A DNA stretch of 64,000 bases, from contig CAMYKP010000009.1 in NCBI GenBank assembly GCA_947259005.1, positions 62,001 through 126,000 of the forward strand. Reading direction: 5' to 3'. Shown here one piece after another: positions 9,690 to 20,214 of this stretch (positions are counted from its first letter, which is position 1; every line of letters starts with the position of its first letter). The notes below the pieces were generated by a model. It saw only the letters and a program-made list of their open reading frames with translations, was not told the DNA's origin and searched no databases. The translations under genes were made by a program, and so were the position numbers. This DNA comes from an uncultured Parasphingopyxis sp. Lineage in GTDB: Bacteria > Pseudomonadota > Alphaproteobacteria > Sphingomonadales > Sphingomonadaceae.

Positions 9690-12593
9690 ATGGGCTATGA
9701 GGGCATGGACTTCTCAGAGCTGGAAGGCGTCAGTCCCTCCTTTGTCGAAGCACTGTATCGGCGGTATCTTGGCGATCCCAATTCCGTCGATCAAAGCTGG
9801 CGAACCTTTTTCGAAGGGCTGGAGGAAACCACCAGCGGACCCAGCTGGCAGCGGCCCAACTGGCCAGTCACGCATACCGATGCGCTGACCGCCGGTCTCG
9901 ATCCGACGCAGATGACGATAGCGGATACAAACCATCCGCCAGCGGCACCGTCCTATTCACGCAAACCGCTGTCTTCGGATGAGGTGGAGCGCGCAGCCGG
10001 AAATGCGATCCGGGCGATGATGCTGATCCGCACCTATCGCGTGCGCGGCCATCTCGCGGCCAACCTTGATCCGCTGAAGCTGCATGAGCGCATCCAGCCG
10101 GCCGATCTCACGCCCGAATTCCATGGTTTTGCCGAGAGCGATCTCGACAAGCCAGTCTATCTGGGCGGTGCGCTTGGGCTCGAAAGTGCGACGGTCAAGG
10201 AGATCGTCGCGATCCTGCGAGAGAATTACTGCGGTCCGGTCGGCCTGGAATATATGCACATCAATGACCTGGAGGAGCGCCGTTTCCTGCAGGAACGGAT
10301 GGAAGGCCAGGAAGCAGCTATTCAATTCACGCCGGAAGGCAAACAGGCGATCCTGCGCAAGGTGATCGAGGCCGAGCAGTGGGAATCGTTTCTCGGCAAA
10401 AAATATGTCGGCACGAAGCGCTTTGGTCTCGATGGCGGCGAATCGATGATTCCGGCGCTTGAAGCGATCATCAAATATGGCGGTGCTGACGGCGTCAAAG
10501 AGATGGTCTTCGGCATGGCGCATCGCGGGCGCCTGAACGTTCTGGCCAATGTGATGGCCAAACCTTACCGCGTAATATTCCATGAATTTGCCGGTGGTGC
10601 CGCTAATCCCGAAGATGTCGGCGGATCGGGCGATGTGAAATATCACCTGGGCACGTCGACCGATCGCGAGTTTGACGGGATATCTGTCCATATGTCGCTT
10701 GTCCCGAACCCTTCGCATCTCGAAGCGGTTGATCCGGTCGTGCTGGGCAAGGTGCGCGCGACGCAGGTCATGCGGGACGATCTGGAAGAGCATAAGGAAG
10801 TGCTGCCGATCCTGCTTCATGGCGATGCCGCCTTTGCCGGGCAGGGGATTGTTGCGGAATGTTTCGGATTCTCCGGAATCCGGGGATATAATACCGGTGG
10901 CTGCATTCATTTCGTCATCAACAACCAGATCGGATTCACGACAAGCCCGCAATTTGCCCGTTCGTCACCCTATCCGTCTGACATCGCCAAGATGGTCCAG
11001 GCGCCAATCCTGCATGTAAATGGCGACGACCCCGAAGCGGTGACCTTTGCCTGCAAGCTTGCGATCGAGTTTCGCCAGACATTCGGCCGCGATGTGGTTA
11101 TCGACATGTGGTGCTATCGTCGCTTCGGCCACAATGAAGGCGATGAGCCGAGTTTCACCCAGCCGGTCATGTACAAGGCCATCCGCTCGCATCCCAAGGT
11201 TTCGAAAATCTACGGCGAGCGATTGGTAACCGAAGGCGTGATCGATGAAGCATGGATCGATGGCACCATTGGCGAGTTTAACGCTCTGCTCGAGGACGAG
11301 TTCGAGGCCGGGAGCAACTATCTGCCGAACAAGGCAGATTGGTTCGGTGGACGCTGGGGAGGACTTGGCGCACCGGCTGATCCGGAAACGGCGCGGCGTG
11401 GTATCATTTCCGGGGTCGAGGAACGCACATTGCGGTCGATCGGCGACATCCTGACGACGGTTCCCGATGATGTGAACATCCACAAAACGCTTGGGCGCAT
11501 TCTCGAAGCCAAGCGCGCAATGTTCGAGAGCGGTGAGGGTTTTGACTGGGCGACGGCGGAAGCGCTCGCATATGGAACGCTCGTGCACGAGGACTATCAT
11601 GTTCGCCTTTCGGGGCAGGACTCCGGACGCGGGACATTCAGTCAGCGCCATGCAGAATGGGTCGATCAGGATACGGCCGAGCGCTATACGCCGCTCGAGC
11701 ATGTGCCCGGCGGCCAATTTGAGGTGTTGAACAGCCCGCTCTCCGAATATGGCGTGCTCGGTTTCGAATATGGCTATGCTCTGGCCGATCCCAAGACGCT
11801 TGTGCTCTGGGAAGCGCAGTTTGGCGACTTCGCGAACGGTGCGCAGATCATGATCGATCAGTTCATTGCGAGCGGCGAGGCGAAATGGCTGCGCGCCAAC
11901 GGCCTCGTCATGCTGCTCCCCCATGGTTATGAAGGCCAGGGGCCTGAACACAGCTCGGCCCGGCTGGAACGCTTCCTGCAGCTTTGCGCGGGGGACAATA
12001 TGCAGGTCGCCAACATCACGACGCCGGCAAATTATTTCCATGTGCTCCGGCGGCAGATGCTGCGTCCATTCCGCAAGCCGCTCATTATCATGACGCCGAA
12101 ATCGCTTCTGCGGCACAAGGCTGCAGTTTCTAATATCGAGGAATTCCTCGGCGACAGCCATTTCATGCGGATTCTGTCTGATCCGAGTGCGCCAGCCGAC
12201 AAGGACATCAAGCGCCTTGTCCTGTGTTCGGGCAAGGTGGCTTATGACCTCTTCGAAGCGCGTGATGCTGCGCAGGATGAAAATACGGCCATCATCCGGC
12301 TAGAACAGCTCTATCCCTTCCCGGGAGAACCGCTCGTTGTCCGCCTGAAACGCATGACCAATCTCGAAACGGTCGTCTGGGCTCAGGAAGAACCGAAGAA
12401 CCAGGGTGCATGGATGTTCGCCCGCCACTATATCGAGGAAAGTCTCGAGGAAGCGGGTGTCGGCACCGAACGGGCCGAATATGCAGGGCGCGAGCCAAGT
12501 GCTTCGCCGGCAACCGGCCTCGCCAAACGCCACAAGGAACAGCAGGAGGCGCTCGTCGCCGCTGCCTTGGGCCACAGTCAGGGAAAGAAATAA
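9690..12593 (+). CDS. sucA: 2-oxoglutarate dehydrogenase E1 component
   Basis: 967 residues, the expected size for the thiamine-diphosphate-dependent E1 that decarboxylates 2-oxoglutarate and passes the succinyl group to SucB. The N-terminus ([28 protein letters not shown]) is the E1o-specific helix. [48 protein letters not shown] and [14 protein letters not shown] are diagnostic blocks around the cofactor site, followed by [17 protein letters not shown] and the transketolase-like C-terminal half ([33 protein letters not shown]). The ATG lies 56 bases after sucD. The stop is immediately followed by the sucB start (one-base gap). Confidence 0.98.
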   Translation: MGYEGMDFSELEGVSPSFVEALYRRYLGDPNSVDQSWRTFFEGLEETTSGPSWQRPNWPVTHTDALTAGLDPTQMTIADTNHPPAAPSYSRKPLSSDEVERAAGNAIRAMMLIRTYRVRGHLAANLDPLKLHERIQPADLTPEFHGFAESDLDKPVYLGGALGLESATVKEIVAILRENYCGPVGLEYMHINDLEERRFLQERMEGQEAAIQFTPEGKQAILRKVIEAEQWESFLGKKYVGTKRFGLDGGESMIPALEAIIKYGGADGVKEMVFGMAHRGRLNVLANVMAKPYRVIFHEFAGGAANPEDVGGSGDVKYHLGTSTDREFDGISVHMSLVPNPSHLEAVDPVVLGKVRATQVMRDDLEEHKEVLPILLHGDAAFAGQGIVAECFGFSGIRGYNTGGCIHFVINNQIGFTTSPQFARSSPYPSDIAKMVQAPILHVNGDDPEAVTFACKLAIEFRQTFGRDVVIDMWCYRRFGHNEGDEPSFTQPVMYKAIRSHPKVSKIYGERLVTEGVIDEAWIDGTIGEFNALLEDEFEAGSNYLPNKADWFGGRWGGLGAPADPETARRGIISGVEERTLRSIGDILTTVPDDVNIHKTLGRILEAKRAMFESGEGFDWATAEALAYGTLVHEDYHVRLSGQDSGRGTFSQRHAEWVDQDTAERYTPLEHVPGGQFEVLNSPLSEYGVLGFEYGYALADPKTLVLWEAQFGDFANGAQIMIDQFIASGEAKWLRANGLVMLLPHGYEGQGPEHSSARLERFLQLCAGDNMQVANITTPANYFHVLRRQMLRPFRKPLIIMTPKSLLRHKAAVSNIEEFLGDSHFMRILSDPSAPADKDIKRLVLCSGKVAYDLFEARDAAQDENTAIIRLEQLYPFPGEPLVVRLKRMTNLETVVWAQEEPKNQGAWMFARHYIEESLEEAGVGTERAEYAGREPSASPATGLAKRHKEQQEALVAAALGHSQGKK

Positions 12594-12594
12594 G

Positions 12595-13839
12595 ATGGCA
12601 ACCGATGTTCAGGTCCCGACACTGGGAGAATCTATCACCGAGGCAACACTTGGGGAATGGCTTAAGCAGCCGGGTGATGTCGTCGGTCGTGACGAGCCCA
12701 TCGCCAGCCTGGAAACCGACAAGGTGGCGGTAGAAGTACCGTCGCCCGTCGCTGGTGTTCTGGAAGAGCATGTGGTTGCTGTCGGTGATACGATCGAAGT
12801 CGGCGCGGTTATCGCGCGGATCGGTGACAGCAAAGGCGCTACACCAGCCAAGGCGGAAGCCGCCAAGACAGCGCCAGCCAAATCTGCACCGGCACCAGCC
12901 CCGGCAAAGGCGGACTCTGCCGATTCCGATAGCCAGCCATTGACTCTGTCACCGGCTGTTCGCCGTCTGGTTCTCGAACATGGCGTCGACCCCTCGAAAA
13001 TTCATGGAACGGGCAAGGATGGCCGGCTGACCAAGGACGATGTGCTCGCAGCGGCAAAAGCCGACAAGGCTGAAGCACGCGAACCGAGCATGGCACGGGT
13101 CGAGGCAGCAGCCGCTGCACCCGCTGCAACCGGGGAGCGCCGCGAGGAACGGGTGCGGATGACGCGCCTGCGCCAGACGATCGCCAAGCGCCTGAAGGAC
13201 GCGCAGAACACCGCCGCGTTGCTCACTACCTTCAACGATGTCGACATGACTGCGGTCATGGACGCGCGGAAACAGTATAAGGATCTGTTCGAGAAGAAGC
13301 ATGGCATCCGCCTTGGATTCATGGGCTTTTTCGTAAAGGCTGCCTGCCTTGCGCTGCGCGATGTCCCTTCGGTGAACGCGCGCATCGATGGCGATGAGAT
13401 CGTCTATCATGACTATGTTGATGTATCGGTTGCCGTGTCTGCGCCAAACGGACTCGTCGTGCCCGTGATCCGTAACGCCGAAAGCATGACCTTTGCCGAG
13501 ATCGAAAATACCATCGCCGATTTCGGCCAGCGCGCCAAGGACGGCACGCTGTCGATGGACGAGATGCGCGGCGGCACCTTCACTATCTCGAACGGCGGCG
13601 TGTTCGGCTCGCTGCTCTCCACACCGATCATCAATCCGCCGCAGTCTGCGGTTCTCGGCATGCACCGGATCGAGCAGCGGCCGGTCGTCATGCCCGACGG
13701 GTCAATCGCGGCGCGGCCGATGATGTATCTGGCAATGTCGTACGACCACCGCCTCGTCGACGGCCGTGAGGCCGTGACCGCATTGGTCCGGATGAAAGAA
13801 GCGCTCGAAGATCCGATGCGGCTTCTGATCGATCTCTAG
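12595..13839 (+). CDS. sucB: Dihydrolipoyllysine succinyltransferase (2-oxoglutarate dehydrogenase E2)
   Basis: 414 residues from the ATG at 12595; the longer open frame upstream lies inside sucA and is rejected. Domains in order: a lipoyl domain (residues 1-78) with lipoylated Lys43 in [13 protein letters not shown], an Ala/Pro/Lys-rich linker (about 80-112), a peripheral-subunit-binding domain ([27 protein letters not shown], about 117-152), a second linker, and the CoA acyltransferase core ending in [12 protein letters not shown] with catalytic His385 and Asp389. It forms the core of the 2-oxoglutarate dehydrogenase complex with SucA and Lpd, whose genes flank it. Confidence 0.97.
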   Translation: MATDVQVPTLGESITEATLGEWLKQPGDVVGRDEPIASLETDKVAVEVPSPVAGVLEEHVVAVGDTIEVGAVIARIGDSKGATPAKAEAAKTAPAKSAPAPAPAKADSADSDSQPLTLSPAVRRLVLEHGVDPSKIHGTGKDGRLTKDDVLAAAKADKAEAREPSMARVEAAAAAPAATGERREERVRMTRLRQTIAKRLKDAQNTAALLTTFNDVDMTAVMDARKQYKDLFEKKHGIRLGFMGFFVKAACLALRDVPSVNARIDGDEIVYHDYVDVSVAVSAPNGLVVPVIRNAESMTFAEIENTIADFGQRAKDGTLSMDEMRGGTFTISNGGVFGSLLSTPIINPPQSAVLGMHRIEQRPVVMPDGSIAARPMMYLAMSYDHRLVDGREAVTALVRMKEALEDPMRLLIDL

Positions 13840-13866
13840 AAATTTGCGCCAGGCGCTTGAGGAAAA

Positions 13867-15279
13867 ATGATGGCTGACACGACTTACGACTACGACGTCC
13901 TGATCATCGGTGCCGGACCGGGCGGTTACGTCGCGGCGATCCGTGCTGCGCAGCTCGGGCTCAAAACCGCCTGTGTGGAGAGCCGGGAGACGTTGGGCGG
14001 CACTTGCCTCAATGTCGGCTGTATTCCTTCCAAGGCAATGCTCCACGCTTCCGAACTTTACGAAGAAGCCCATTCCGGCGCGCTTGAGAAATTCGGCGTG
14101 AAGGTAACGGGCACGAAGCTCGATCTCCCGCAGATGCTTTCCGAAAAAGAGAAAGCGGTGAGCGAGCTGACTGGCGGCATCGAATATCTGTTCAAGAAGA
14201 ACAAGGTCGACTGGCTGAAGGGCCATGCGACTTTCGAGGACGCGCACAGCGTGAAGATTGACGGCAAAAGCTACAGCGCGAAGGAAATCGTCATCGCGAC
14301 AGGCTCCTCGGTAACGCCGCTTCCCGGTGTCGAGATCGACAATGACGGCGGCGTGATCGTCGATTCCACCGGCGCGCTGGCGCTGCCCAAGGTTCCCAAG
14401 CATCTCGTCGTCATCGGCGGGGGCGTGATCGGGCTCGAACTCGGTTCGGTCTGGCGGCGGCTCGGTGCGCAAGTGACCGTGATCGAATTTCTCGACCAGA
14501 TCCTGCCCGGCATGGACGGCGATGTGCGCAAGGAAGCGGCCAAGCTGTTCAAGAAACAGGGCTTCGACATCCGCACCGGCACCAAGGTCACCGGTGCCAA
14601 GGCGACCAAGACCAAGGCGACGCTCACCGTCGAGCCCGCCAAAGGCGGCGACGCGGAAACCATCGAGGCGGATTGCGTGCTCGTATCCATCGGCCGCAAG
14701 CCCAATACCGAAGGTCTGGGTCTCGAGGCTATCGGGCTTGAAACCAATGCGCGCGGCCAGATCGAGATCGACGGCGAATTCCGCACATCCGTCGACGGCG
14801 TCCGCGCGATCGGCGATGTGGTACCTGGGCCGATGCTCGCCCACAAGGCCGAGGACGAGGGTATCGCCGTTGCCGAATGGATTGCCGGCCAGGTCGGCAT
14901 CATCAACCATGATGTGATCCCCTCGGTTGTCTATACGATGCCCGAAATCGCCAGCGTCGGCCTGACCGAGGAAGAGGCGAAGGCAAAGGGTCACACGGTC
15001 AAGGCTGGGAAATTCCCGATGATGGCCAACAGCCGCGCCAAGACCAACCGCGACACCGACGGTTTCGTCAAAGTCGTCGCCGACGCGGAAAGCGACCGGG
15101 TTCTTGGTGTCCACATCATCGCGTCGCTTGCCGGCACGATGATCGCCCAGGCCGCTCAGGCCATGGAATTCGGCGCGACGAGCGAGGACATCGCCTATAC
15201 CTGCCACGCCCATCCCACACATGCCGAAGCGCTGAAGGAAGCGGCGATGGCGGTGCAGGGCAAACCCATTCATATTTGA
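13867..15279 (+). CDS. lpd: Dihydrolipoyl dehydrogenase (E3)
   Basis: 470 residues. This flavoenzyme reoxidises dihydrolipoamide with NAD. GAGPGGYVAAIRAAQLG is the FAD-binding Rossmann turn, the redox disulfide is C47/C52 in GGTCLNVGCIPSK, GGGVIGLELGSVWRRLG binds NAD, and GDVVPGPMLAHKAEDEG is the second FAD contact. The C-terminal CHAHPTHAE supplies catalytic His449 and Glu454. Two ATG codons stand together at the start (13867 and 13870) after GAGGAAAA; either may be used. It closes the TCA block, 27 bases after sucB. Confidence 0.97.
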   Translation: MMADTTYDYDVLIIGAGPGGYVAAIRAAQLGLKTACVESRETLGGTCLNVGCIPSKAMLHASELYEEAHSGALEKFGVKVTGTKLDLPQMLSEKEKAVSELTGGIEYLFKKNKVDWLKGHATFEDAHSVKIDGKSYSAKEIVIATGSSVTPLPGVEIDNDGGVIVDSTGALALPKVPKHLVVIGGGVIGLELGSVWRRLGAQVTVIEFLDQILPGMDGDVRKEAAKLFKKQGFDIRTGTKVTGAKATKTKATLTVEPAKGGDAETIEADCVLVSIGRKPNTEGLGLEAIGLETNARGQIEIDGEFRTSVDGVRAIGDVVPGPMLAHKAEDEGIAVAEWIAGQVGIINHDVIPSVVYTMPEIASVGLTEEEAKAKGHTVKAGKFPMMANSRAKTNRDTDGFVKVVADAESDRVLGVHIIASLAGTMIAQAAQAMEFGATSEDIAYTCHAHPTHAEALKEAAMAVQGKPIHI

Positions 15280-15325
15280 CCATTCCACTTGATAGGGCGA
15301 AAGCGGATCCCGGAAGGGAACTCCC

Positions 15326-16027
15326 ATGCGCCTAAGACTCATGAAATGGCATATCTGGCTCGGCTGGCTTGCGGGCGTGCCACTGCTGCTCTGGACGATC
15401 TCCGGTCTGTTCATGGTCGCGCAGCCGATAGAAACGGTGCGCGGAACGCATCTGCGAGCCGAGGCACCCCCGGTCGCAACGCCCGAAAACCCGCCCGTCT
15501 TTCCGCAGATCGACAGTAATATCCGTGCCGTCCAGACCGTCGAACTCGCCCAGCGGCCCGGCGGTGCCCAATGGATCATCCGCTACAGCGATGGCGGCGG
15601 TCGGCGTGCGTCGATTGAGACCGGCGCCTATCTCGCGCCCCAGATTACCAGCGAAGAAGCCGCTCGAATTGCGGAGGCCGCCTATGCCGGGGACGAACCG
15701 CTGGCCCGGATGCAACGCTTCGAGGCTGACGCCAACCCGATGGACCTGCGCCGCGGGCGCCCCGCATGGCAAGCTCGTTTCGGCGATACCCATCATGTCT
15801 ATGTCGACGCGGAAACCGGCGACGTACTGGCGATCCGCACCCGGCTCTGGCGCGCCTTCGATTTCATGTGGGGGTTGCATATCATGGACCTTGGCGGGCG
15901 CGAGGATACCAGCCACCCGATCCTGATTGGCTCGGCTGTGCTCGCCCTGCTGATGACGCTGTTTGGAGCGATCATTCTGCCGTGGCGCTATTTGAAAAAA
16001 CAGCGGAACAAGCGTAACGCTTCCTAG
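15326..16027 (+). CDS. PepSY-domain membrane protein
   Basis: 233 residues with an N-terminal membrane segment (LGWLAGVPLLLWTISGLFMV) and a C-terminal one (ILIGSAVLALLMTLFGAIILPW), and a soluble part between them. The N-terminal KWHIWLGW pattern and the central ITSEEAARIAEAAYAGDEPL...PAWQARFGDTHHVYVDAETGDVLAIRTRLWRAFDFMWGLHIMD are typical of the PepSY-associated membrane protein family, which often accompanies siderophore uptake or flavin-reductase systems. It is shorter than the four-helix PepSY_TM proteins. Function unknown; no iron-uptake gene is adjacent. Confidence 0.75.
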   Translation: MRLRLMKWHIWLGWLAGVPLLLWTISGLFMVAQPIETVRGTHLRAEAPPVATPENPPVFPQIDSNIRAVQTVELAQRPGGAQWIIRYSDGGGRRASIETGAYLAPQITSEEAARIAEAAYAGDEPLARMQRFEADANPMDLRRGRPAWQARFGDTHHVYVDAETGDVLAIRTRLWRAFDFMWGLHIMDLGGREDTSHPILIGSAVLALLMTLFGAIILPWRYLKKQRNKRNAS

Positions 16028-16030
16028 GCA

Positions 16031-16063
16031 GTTCGGACGACTGAGCTTGTCGAAGCCTCGTCC
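16031..16063. repeat. Possible unit of a short interspersed repeat (TGAGCTTGTCGAAGC type)
   Basis: The gap between the PepSY and TRIC genes holds CTGAGCTTGTCGAAGCC, which resembles from memory a short palindromic repeat scattered through many sphingomonad and other proteobacterial genomes. Only one copy was noticed here, so the identification needs a genome-wide count. Confidence 0.35.
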
Positions 16064-16083
16064 TTCCTCCAAAGCCGATTCCC

Positions 16084-16710
16084 ATGACGCCCATAGATTT
16101 CCCCATCGGCCCGGTGCTTTCGACACTCGATATAGCCGGAATCGGTTTGTTCGCGGCAACGGGCGCAGTTGCGGCGGCGCGGGCGAAGCAGACGCTGGTC
16201 ACTTTCGCCTTTTTCGCGCTGGCGACAGGTGTGGGCGGCGGCACGGTGCGCGACCTTCTGATCGGCGCGCCGGTCTTCTGGATCGAAGACACCCGCCCAC
16301 TCACCGCCTGTCTCGTCATTGCGCTACTCGTCTGGATAACGCCCGCGAAATTCTGGCGCGGAAAGACGCTGGACTGGCTGGATGCGTTCGGCATGGCCGC
16401 TTATGCCGTGTTCGGCGCGGCCAAGGCTTTGAGCTTCGGTGTCCCGCCCGTCGCCGCCGTGATGATGGGCATCTTCACCGCCTGTCTTGGCGGTATCATC
16501 CGCGATGTGCTGGCCGGTGAGCCCTCGATTATCCTCAAGCCTGAGCTGTATGTGACGGCGGCGGCACTGGCCGCGGCGTTGTTTGTGGGATTGAGCGCAG
16601 CGGGAGTGATGCTGCCAGTGGCGGCGGGCGCATCCGCACTGGCAGGCTTTGCGCTCAGGGCGCTGGCGATATGGAAAGGGTTGGCGTTGCCGGTGTATCG
16701 GGGTGGTTAG
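16084..16710 (+). CDS. TRIC-type (UPF0126/YicG) cation channel protein
   Basis: 208 residues, nearly all hydrophobic, with seven likely membrane helices. The protein shows the internal duplication of the TRIC/UPF0126 family: ATGVGGGTVRDLLIGAPVFWIED in the first half and FTACLGGIIRDVLAGEPSIILK in the second, each with the glycine-rich GG.vRD..lg kink. Bacterial members form trimeric monovalent-cation channels. It converges on sppA, with only five bases between the two stops, and has no clear Shine-Dalgarno sequence. Confidence 0.9.
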   Translation: MTPIDFPIGPVLSTLDIAGIGLFAATGAVAAARAKQTLVTFAFFALATGVGGGTVRDLLIGAPVFWIEDTRPLTACLVIALLVWITPAKFWRGKTLDWLDAFGMAAYAVFGAAKALSFGVPPVAAVMMGIFTACLGGIIRDVLAGEPSIILKPELYVTAAALAAALFVGLSAAGVMLPVAAGASALAGFALRALAIWKGLALPVYRGG

Positions 16711-16715
16711 CTAAC

Positions 16716-18602
16716 CTAACTCCAGAGCCACCTCAGCATTATCGCCTGAACCGTCCGTGCTTCATCCGCATTGCTGCCTCGTCCCGGCATAATCTCAATC
16801 GGGCATTCCATGCACCTCAGCTGCATCGCTGGACCATTCATCAGGAGCTGCATCTCGGCCGTTACAGTTGCGAGCAGCGCGCGTGGATCGGGCGCGAGCA
16901 TGGCCCAGATATCGCGCGGGGCTGCCGTCTGTTCGGTATCGTCTTCTCTGGTCCAGTTGCGGATGAACTCGGAGAAGGGGTTGGGCGGCTGTTCTATCCA
17001 GAGGATGCGGACATCGTCGCTGGCCACTTCTGCGCGGCTGGCGGCTTCGGCAATCGCATCGTCGAGATTGCCGAACTGGTCGACCAGCCCGAGCTGGCGC
17101 GCAGTCGCCCCGGCCCAGACCCGGCCTTCGGCAAGCTCGGCGATCCGTTCACGCGGCATGTCGCGGTTCTCGGCAACCAGAGTCAGGAAGCGGCGATAGA
17201 TATCTTCGGTTCCGGCCTGGAAAAGACGCTGTGTTTCAGGGGCAAGACCGCCGAATATGTCCGGCTCTCCCGATAACGGTGTCGTCTGCACGCCATCAGA
17301 CCCGATATCGAGCTGGTCGAGCGTGCCCTCGAAGGTTGGGACGATGCTGAATACGCCGATCGAACCGGTGATCGTGCCGGGCTCGGCAAAGAGATAATCG
17401 CCGGCCGTTGCGACCCAATAGCCGCCCGATGCGGCCAGATTGCCCATCGAGACGACAACCGGAATGTCGCCCTCGGCTTCCGCCGCCGCGAGAATGGCCC
17501 GGCGGATACGCTCGGACGCGAGCGCTGAACCGCCCGGCGAATCCACGCGCACGACCAGCGCGGAGAAATCATGATTTTGGGAGGCCTCACGCAACAAATT
17601 GGCGATGGTCTCCCCCCCAGCCGTGCCCGGAGGCGCCTCTCCGTCGACAATTGTACCGGCCACGGTGATCACGCCGATATTGGTGCCGCCACCCGATCGC
17701 GGGTTTGCGGCGATCCAGTTGGCAAGGCGGATCGACTGGAAACCGGTGTCGTCATCTTCGCCCGAAACTTCGGCAAGGCGCGCCTCCCATTCGAGCCGCG
17801 TGCCGATATGATCAACCATTCCAGCCTCGCGCGCTGCGGTGGCGAGATTGCCATTGGCCGCTTCCACCATATCGGCAGGCGTTGCGATGATTGCGTCGAG
17901 ATTGGCATCCGGCCGGGCCTGTGCGACATCCTCTCGCCAGGCTTCGAACAGGGTGTCGGCCAGTGCTTGGTTAGCTTCGCGCGATTCTGGCGATTGGTTC
18001 GAACGGCTGAAGGGTTCGACTGCGGATTTGAATGTCCCGACACGGAAAATGTTCACGTTAACGCCGAAGCGCGTCAGCATATCGCCATAGTAAAGGCGGT
18101 TGCCACCAGGGCCGAGGATCAGCGCGCCGCCCATCGGATGAACCCAAACCTCGCTGGCATGGGCCGCCAGTGCATAGCCGTCATCGCCATAGCCGGTCGC
18201 GTAGGCGATTACGGGTTTGCCCGCATCACGGACCGTTTGCAGCGCATCGCCGACCCGGGCGATGGCAGTCTGTCCGCCGCCGAGAAAGCCGTCGAGATCG
18301 AGGGCGACCGAGGTAACCCGGTCGTCGGTCGCCGCACTTTCAAGTGCCTGAACGATATCGCGCAGCCGGTGCTGGGTTACGGGTTCGCCGCCGGTGAGCG
18401 CATCGAACGGGTTAACCTGTTCGGGTTGCTCGACAATAACGCCTTCGAGATTGAGGTGGAGCGCGCCCGTTCCCGGAACGACCGGATTGGGGCTCGATGT
18501 CAGAACGGCGTAAAGCAGTCCGAAAAAGAGCAGCAGGAGAAGCAGGACGAGCCCATCCTTTATACCGACCAAAATTTTCCAGGCACCGCTTAACAGCCGC
18601 AT
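16716..18602 (-). CDS. sppA: Signal peptide peptidase SppA, 67-kDa type
   Basis: 628 residues, the long double-domain form. SppA is a membrane-bound serine protease that degrades cleaved signal peptides with a Ser/Lys dyad. One N-terminal membrane anchor lies at about 16-36. The general-base Lys192 is in RVGTFKSAVEPFSRSNQS, and the nucleophile Ser392 is in VSMGNLAASGGYWVA, the S49 family motif; VRVDSPGGSALASE precedes it and GTITGSIGVFS follows. The C-terminal 60 residues, including CMECPIEIMPGRGSNADE, extend past the usual domain and carry two cysteines. It converges with the TRIC gene. Confidence 0.94.
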   Translation of the reverse strand: MRLLSGAWKILVGIKDGLVLLLLLLFFGLLYAVLTSSPNPVVPGTGALHLNLEGVIVEQPEQVNPFDALTGGEPVTQHRLRDIVQALESAATDDRVTSVALDLDGFLGGGQTAIARVGDALQTVRDAGKPVIAYATGYGDDGYALAAHASEVWVHPMGGALILGPGGNRLYYGDMLTRFGVNVNIFRVGTFKSAVEPFSRSNQSPESREANQALADTLFEAWREDVAQARPDANLDAIIATPADMVEAANGNLATAAREAGMVDHIGTRLEWEARLAEVSGEDDDTGFQSIRLANWIAANPRSGGGTNIGVITVAGTIVDGEAPPGTAGGETIANLLREASQNHDFSALVVRVDSPGGSALASERIRRAILAAAEAEGDIPVVVSMGNLAASGGYWVATAGDYLFAEPGTITGSIGVFSIVPTFEGTLDQLDIGSDGVQTTPLSGEPDIFGGLAPETQRLFQAGTEDIYRRFLTLVAENRDMPRERIAELAEGRVWAGATARQLGLVDQFGNLDDAIAEAASRAEVASDDVRILWIEQPPNPFSEFIRNWTREDDTEQTAAPRDIWAMLAPDPRALLATVTAEMQLLMNGPAMQLRCMECPIEIMPGRGSNADEARTVQAIMLRWLWS

Positions 18603-18688
18603 TCTACAATCCTTATCTACCGACAGACGCTATTTAGGGATGCGCGCGATCATAAACAAATCGCATTCGGCGGAAAGACGTGGCGTTT

Positions 18689-19333
18689 CTACCAGCGGAT
18701 CATGCGCGGGACGATCAACCGGCCCGCCAGCATCGCGACTGCGATTGTCAACGTGTACCACAGACCGATATAGACGATATCGCTATGCGGGCAGTGCATC
18801 GAATAGGCGAGCGTGCCCAGGCTGCCGGCGGCAAGGCCGGTCAGGGTGCCAGCCCGCTCTGGCGAAGTCGCCGCGCCGCGCCGCAACCACCAGGTGATGA
18901 CCGCGCCTAGGACTAGGCCGATCCCGATCGAATAGGTCAGGCATTCGACGCCGTGGATCGGATACAACCGATCGGCAAGCGGCGTACGGCTGGCCAACGC
19001 AGCCACCGCCGCCGCTATCGGGACGATAAGCGCGGCAGCAACGGCCCAGCGCCAGCCGTTGCGATTGCTGCCGACAGCGGGTTGGGCCATGCCGGTCACT
19101 GCGCTGAGGCTTGCCGCACCCAGTATCAACAGCAGCCCACCACGGATCAGGTACATTGGGTTGGTGCCCGCTGGATCGAAAAAGCGGTTGTGGAAGCCCA
19201 GCTTCGCGATAACGATACCGCTGCCGAGCGCCGTCAATACGGCGAGGCCGAGCATAACGCGGTTGGCATTGAGCCTTTTTACCGGTGTGAGCTCTTCGGC
19301 CAGGCTATCAAGATCAAAACCCGTTGGCATCAT
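18689..19333 (-). CDS. NrsF-like (DUF1109) membrane anti-sigma factor
   Basis: 214 residues with about six membrane helices. It matches the DUF1109/NrsF family, whose Caulobacter member (NrsF) holds sigma-F inactive at the inner membrane. Family marks are the polar N-terminus (FDLDSLAEELTPVKRL) that precedes the first helix, a Cys in HGVECLTYSIGIGL, and the C-terminal MHCPHSDIVYIGLWYTLTIA. The cysteines are candidates for redox or metal sensing. The gene overlaps the upstream sigma-factor gene by four bases, so the pair is translationally coupled. Confidence 0.82.
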   Translation of the reverse strand: MMPTGFDLDSLAEELTPVKRLNANRVMLGLAVLTALGSGIVIAKLGFHNRFFDPAGTNPMYLIRGGLLLILGAASLSAVTGMAQPAVGSNRNGWRWAVAAALIVPIAAAVAALASRTPLADRLYPIHGVECLTYSIGIGLVLGAVITWWLRRGAATSPERAGTLTGLAAGSLGTLAYSMHCPHSDIVYIGLWYTLTIAVAMLAGRLIVPRMIRW

Positions 19334-19854
19334 TCTTCCTCGATCACAGCTGCCATGCGTTTCATGCCGCGGTGGATATTCACTTTGACCAGCGATTCGG
19401 ACTGACCTGTTTGTTCCGATGCTTCCGCAATGGTTAGCCCCTGTATCTTGACCAGCTTGATCGCAAGAGCCTGTTTTTCGGGGATAAGCTCCATCAACCG
19501 CTCGAGACCGATCTTCGCGGCTACTGCGGGATCGGAGGGGTCGGCCGCCAGCTCTTCATTCAGCTCCACCTCTTTCGTGCGATAGACTTTGCGTAAATGG
19601 TCGATCCAGCGATAGCGGGCGATCGCCGCCAGCCAGGGCAGGAACGCCCTTTTTGGGTCATAGGATGCGCGTTTGCGATGGAGGGAGATCAAGGTTTCCT
19701 GCACGAGATCTTCCAGCATATGGGGCGCGATCTTGCGTGCATAATACCGTTTGAGCCAGATTTCGCATTCGCCGAGCAAAGAGCGATAGGCCGCCTTGTC
19801 GCCTTGCTGGGCGAGCGCCATGAGGCGCGCCAATGTCTTGTCGTCGGCAAGCAT
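19330..19854 (-). CDS. ECF-type RNA polymerase sigma factor (SigF-like)
   Basis: 174 residues with the two sigma regions of ECF factors. Region 2 is about residues 15-86 (HMLEDLVQETLISLHRKRASYDPKRAFLPWLAAIARYRWIDHLRK), and region 4 is about 118-170 (LMELIPEKQALAIKLVKIQGLTIAEASEQTGQSESLVKVNIHRGMKRM). The FLPWLAAIARYRWIDHLRK string is typical of the group paired with NrsF-type anti-sigma factors, which is the next gene. It probably directs a small stress regulon. Genes of this type are often autoregulated, but I could not identify a cognate promoter motif upstream. Confidence 0.88.
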   Translation of the reverse strand: MLADDKTLARLMALAQQGDKAAYRSLLGECEIWLKRYYARKIAPHMLEDLVQETLISLHRKRASYDPKRAFLPWLAAIARYRWIDHLRKVYRTKEVELNEELAADPSDPAVAAKIGLERLMELIPEKQALAIKLVKIQGLTIAEASEQTGQSESLVKVNIHRGMKRMAAVIEEE

Positions 19855-20211
19855 GATTCAAGGCTAGCATGCACCGTCGCATTGTGCAGCCCGAATATGG
19901 CCTTGGTCGAAAGGGGTGGGGAACCGCCCTGAATGGTGCGACCCATCTTGAGCGGCCACCGGACGGTTCCCCGGTCCTCGATCGGCCGATTGCGCGGGGA
20001 GGCATTTGTCGCGCGCTCGGTTCCGGGGCGCTTGCGCGGGGGCAGCGCGCAAGCCGTTCGGAAGTGTGTTGATCGAGGAAAAACTAAACTGTTCATTCGG
20101 TGTTTGGTGCGCGTGATTTCGTGGGGCAGGCCCGTCTGTTCCCCTTCTGGTTCGAAAGGGAGGTTCTACCGGTTACAATTCCGGCCCGTAAAATCGAAAA
20201 ATTTCGGAATT
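19855..20211. other. Intergenic region with no gene recognised
   Basis: This stretch between the divergent sigma-factor gene and the groES promoter contains short GC-rich open frames on both strands, none with a recognisable protein or good ribosome site. It should hold the sigma-factor promoter, which I could not locate. Confidence 0.5.
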
Positions 20212-20214
20212 TCC

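Noticed and set aside
10965..12161. 398-codon open frame opposite sucA
   Set aside because: Antisense shadow of a certain gene; no protein family or start signal.
13702..15579. 625-codon open frame on the minus strand opposite lpd
   Set aside because: It lies antisense to a certain gene, has no recognisable domain and no ribosome site; long antisense frames are expected in high-GC genes with this codon bias.
19918..19944. GGAACC near 19920 as an EcfG-type -35 box
   Set aside because: No matching CGTT -10 at the required 16-17 base spacing.
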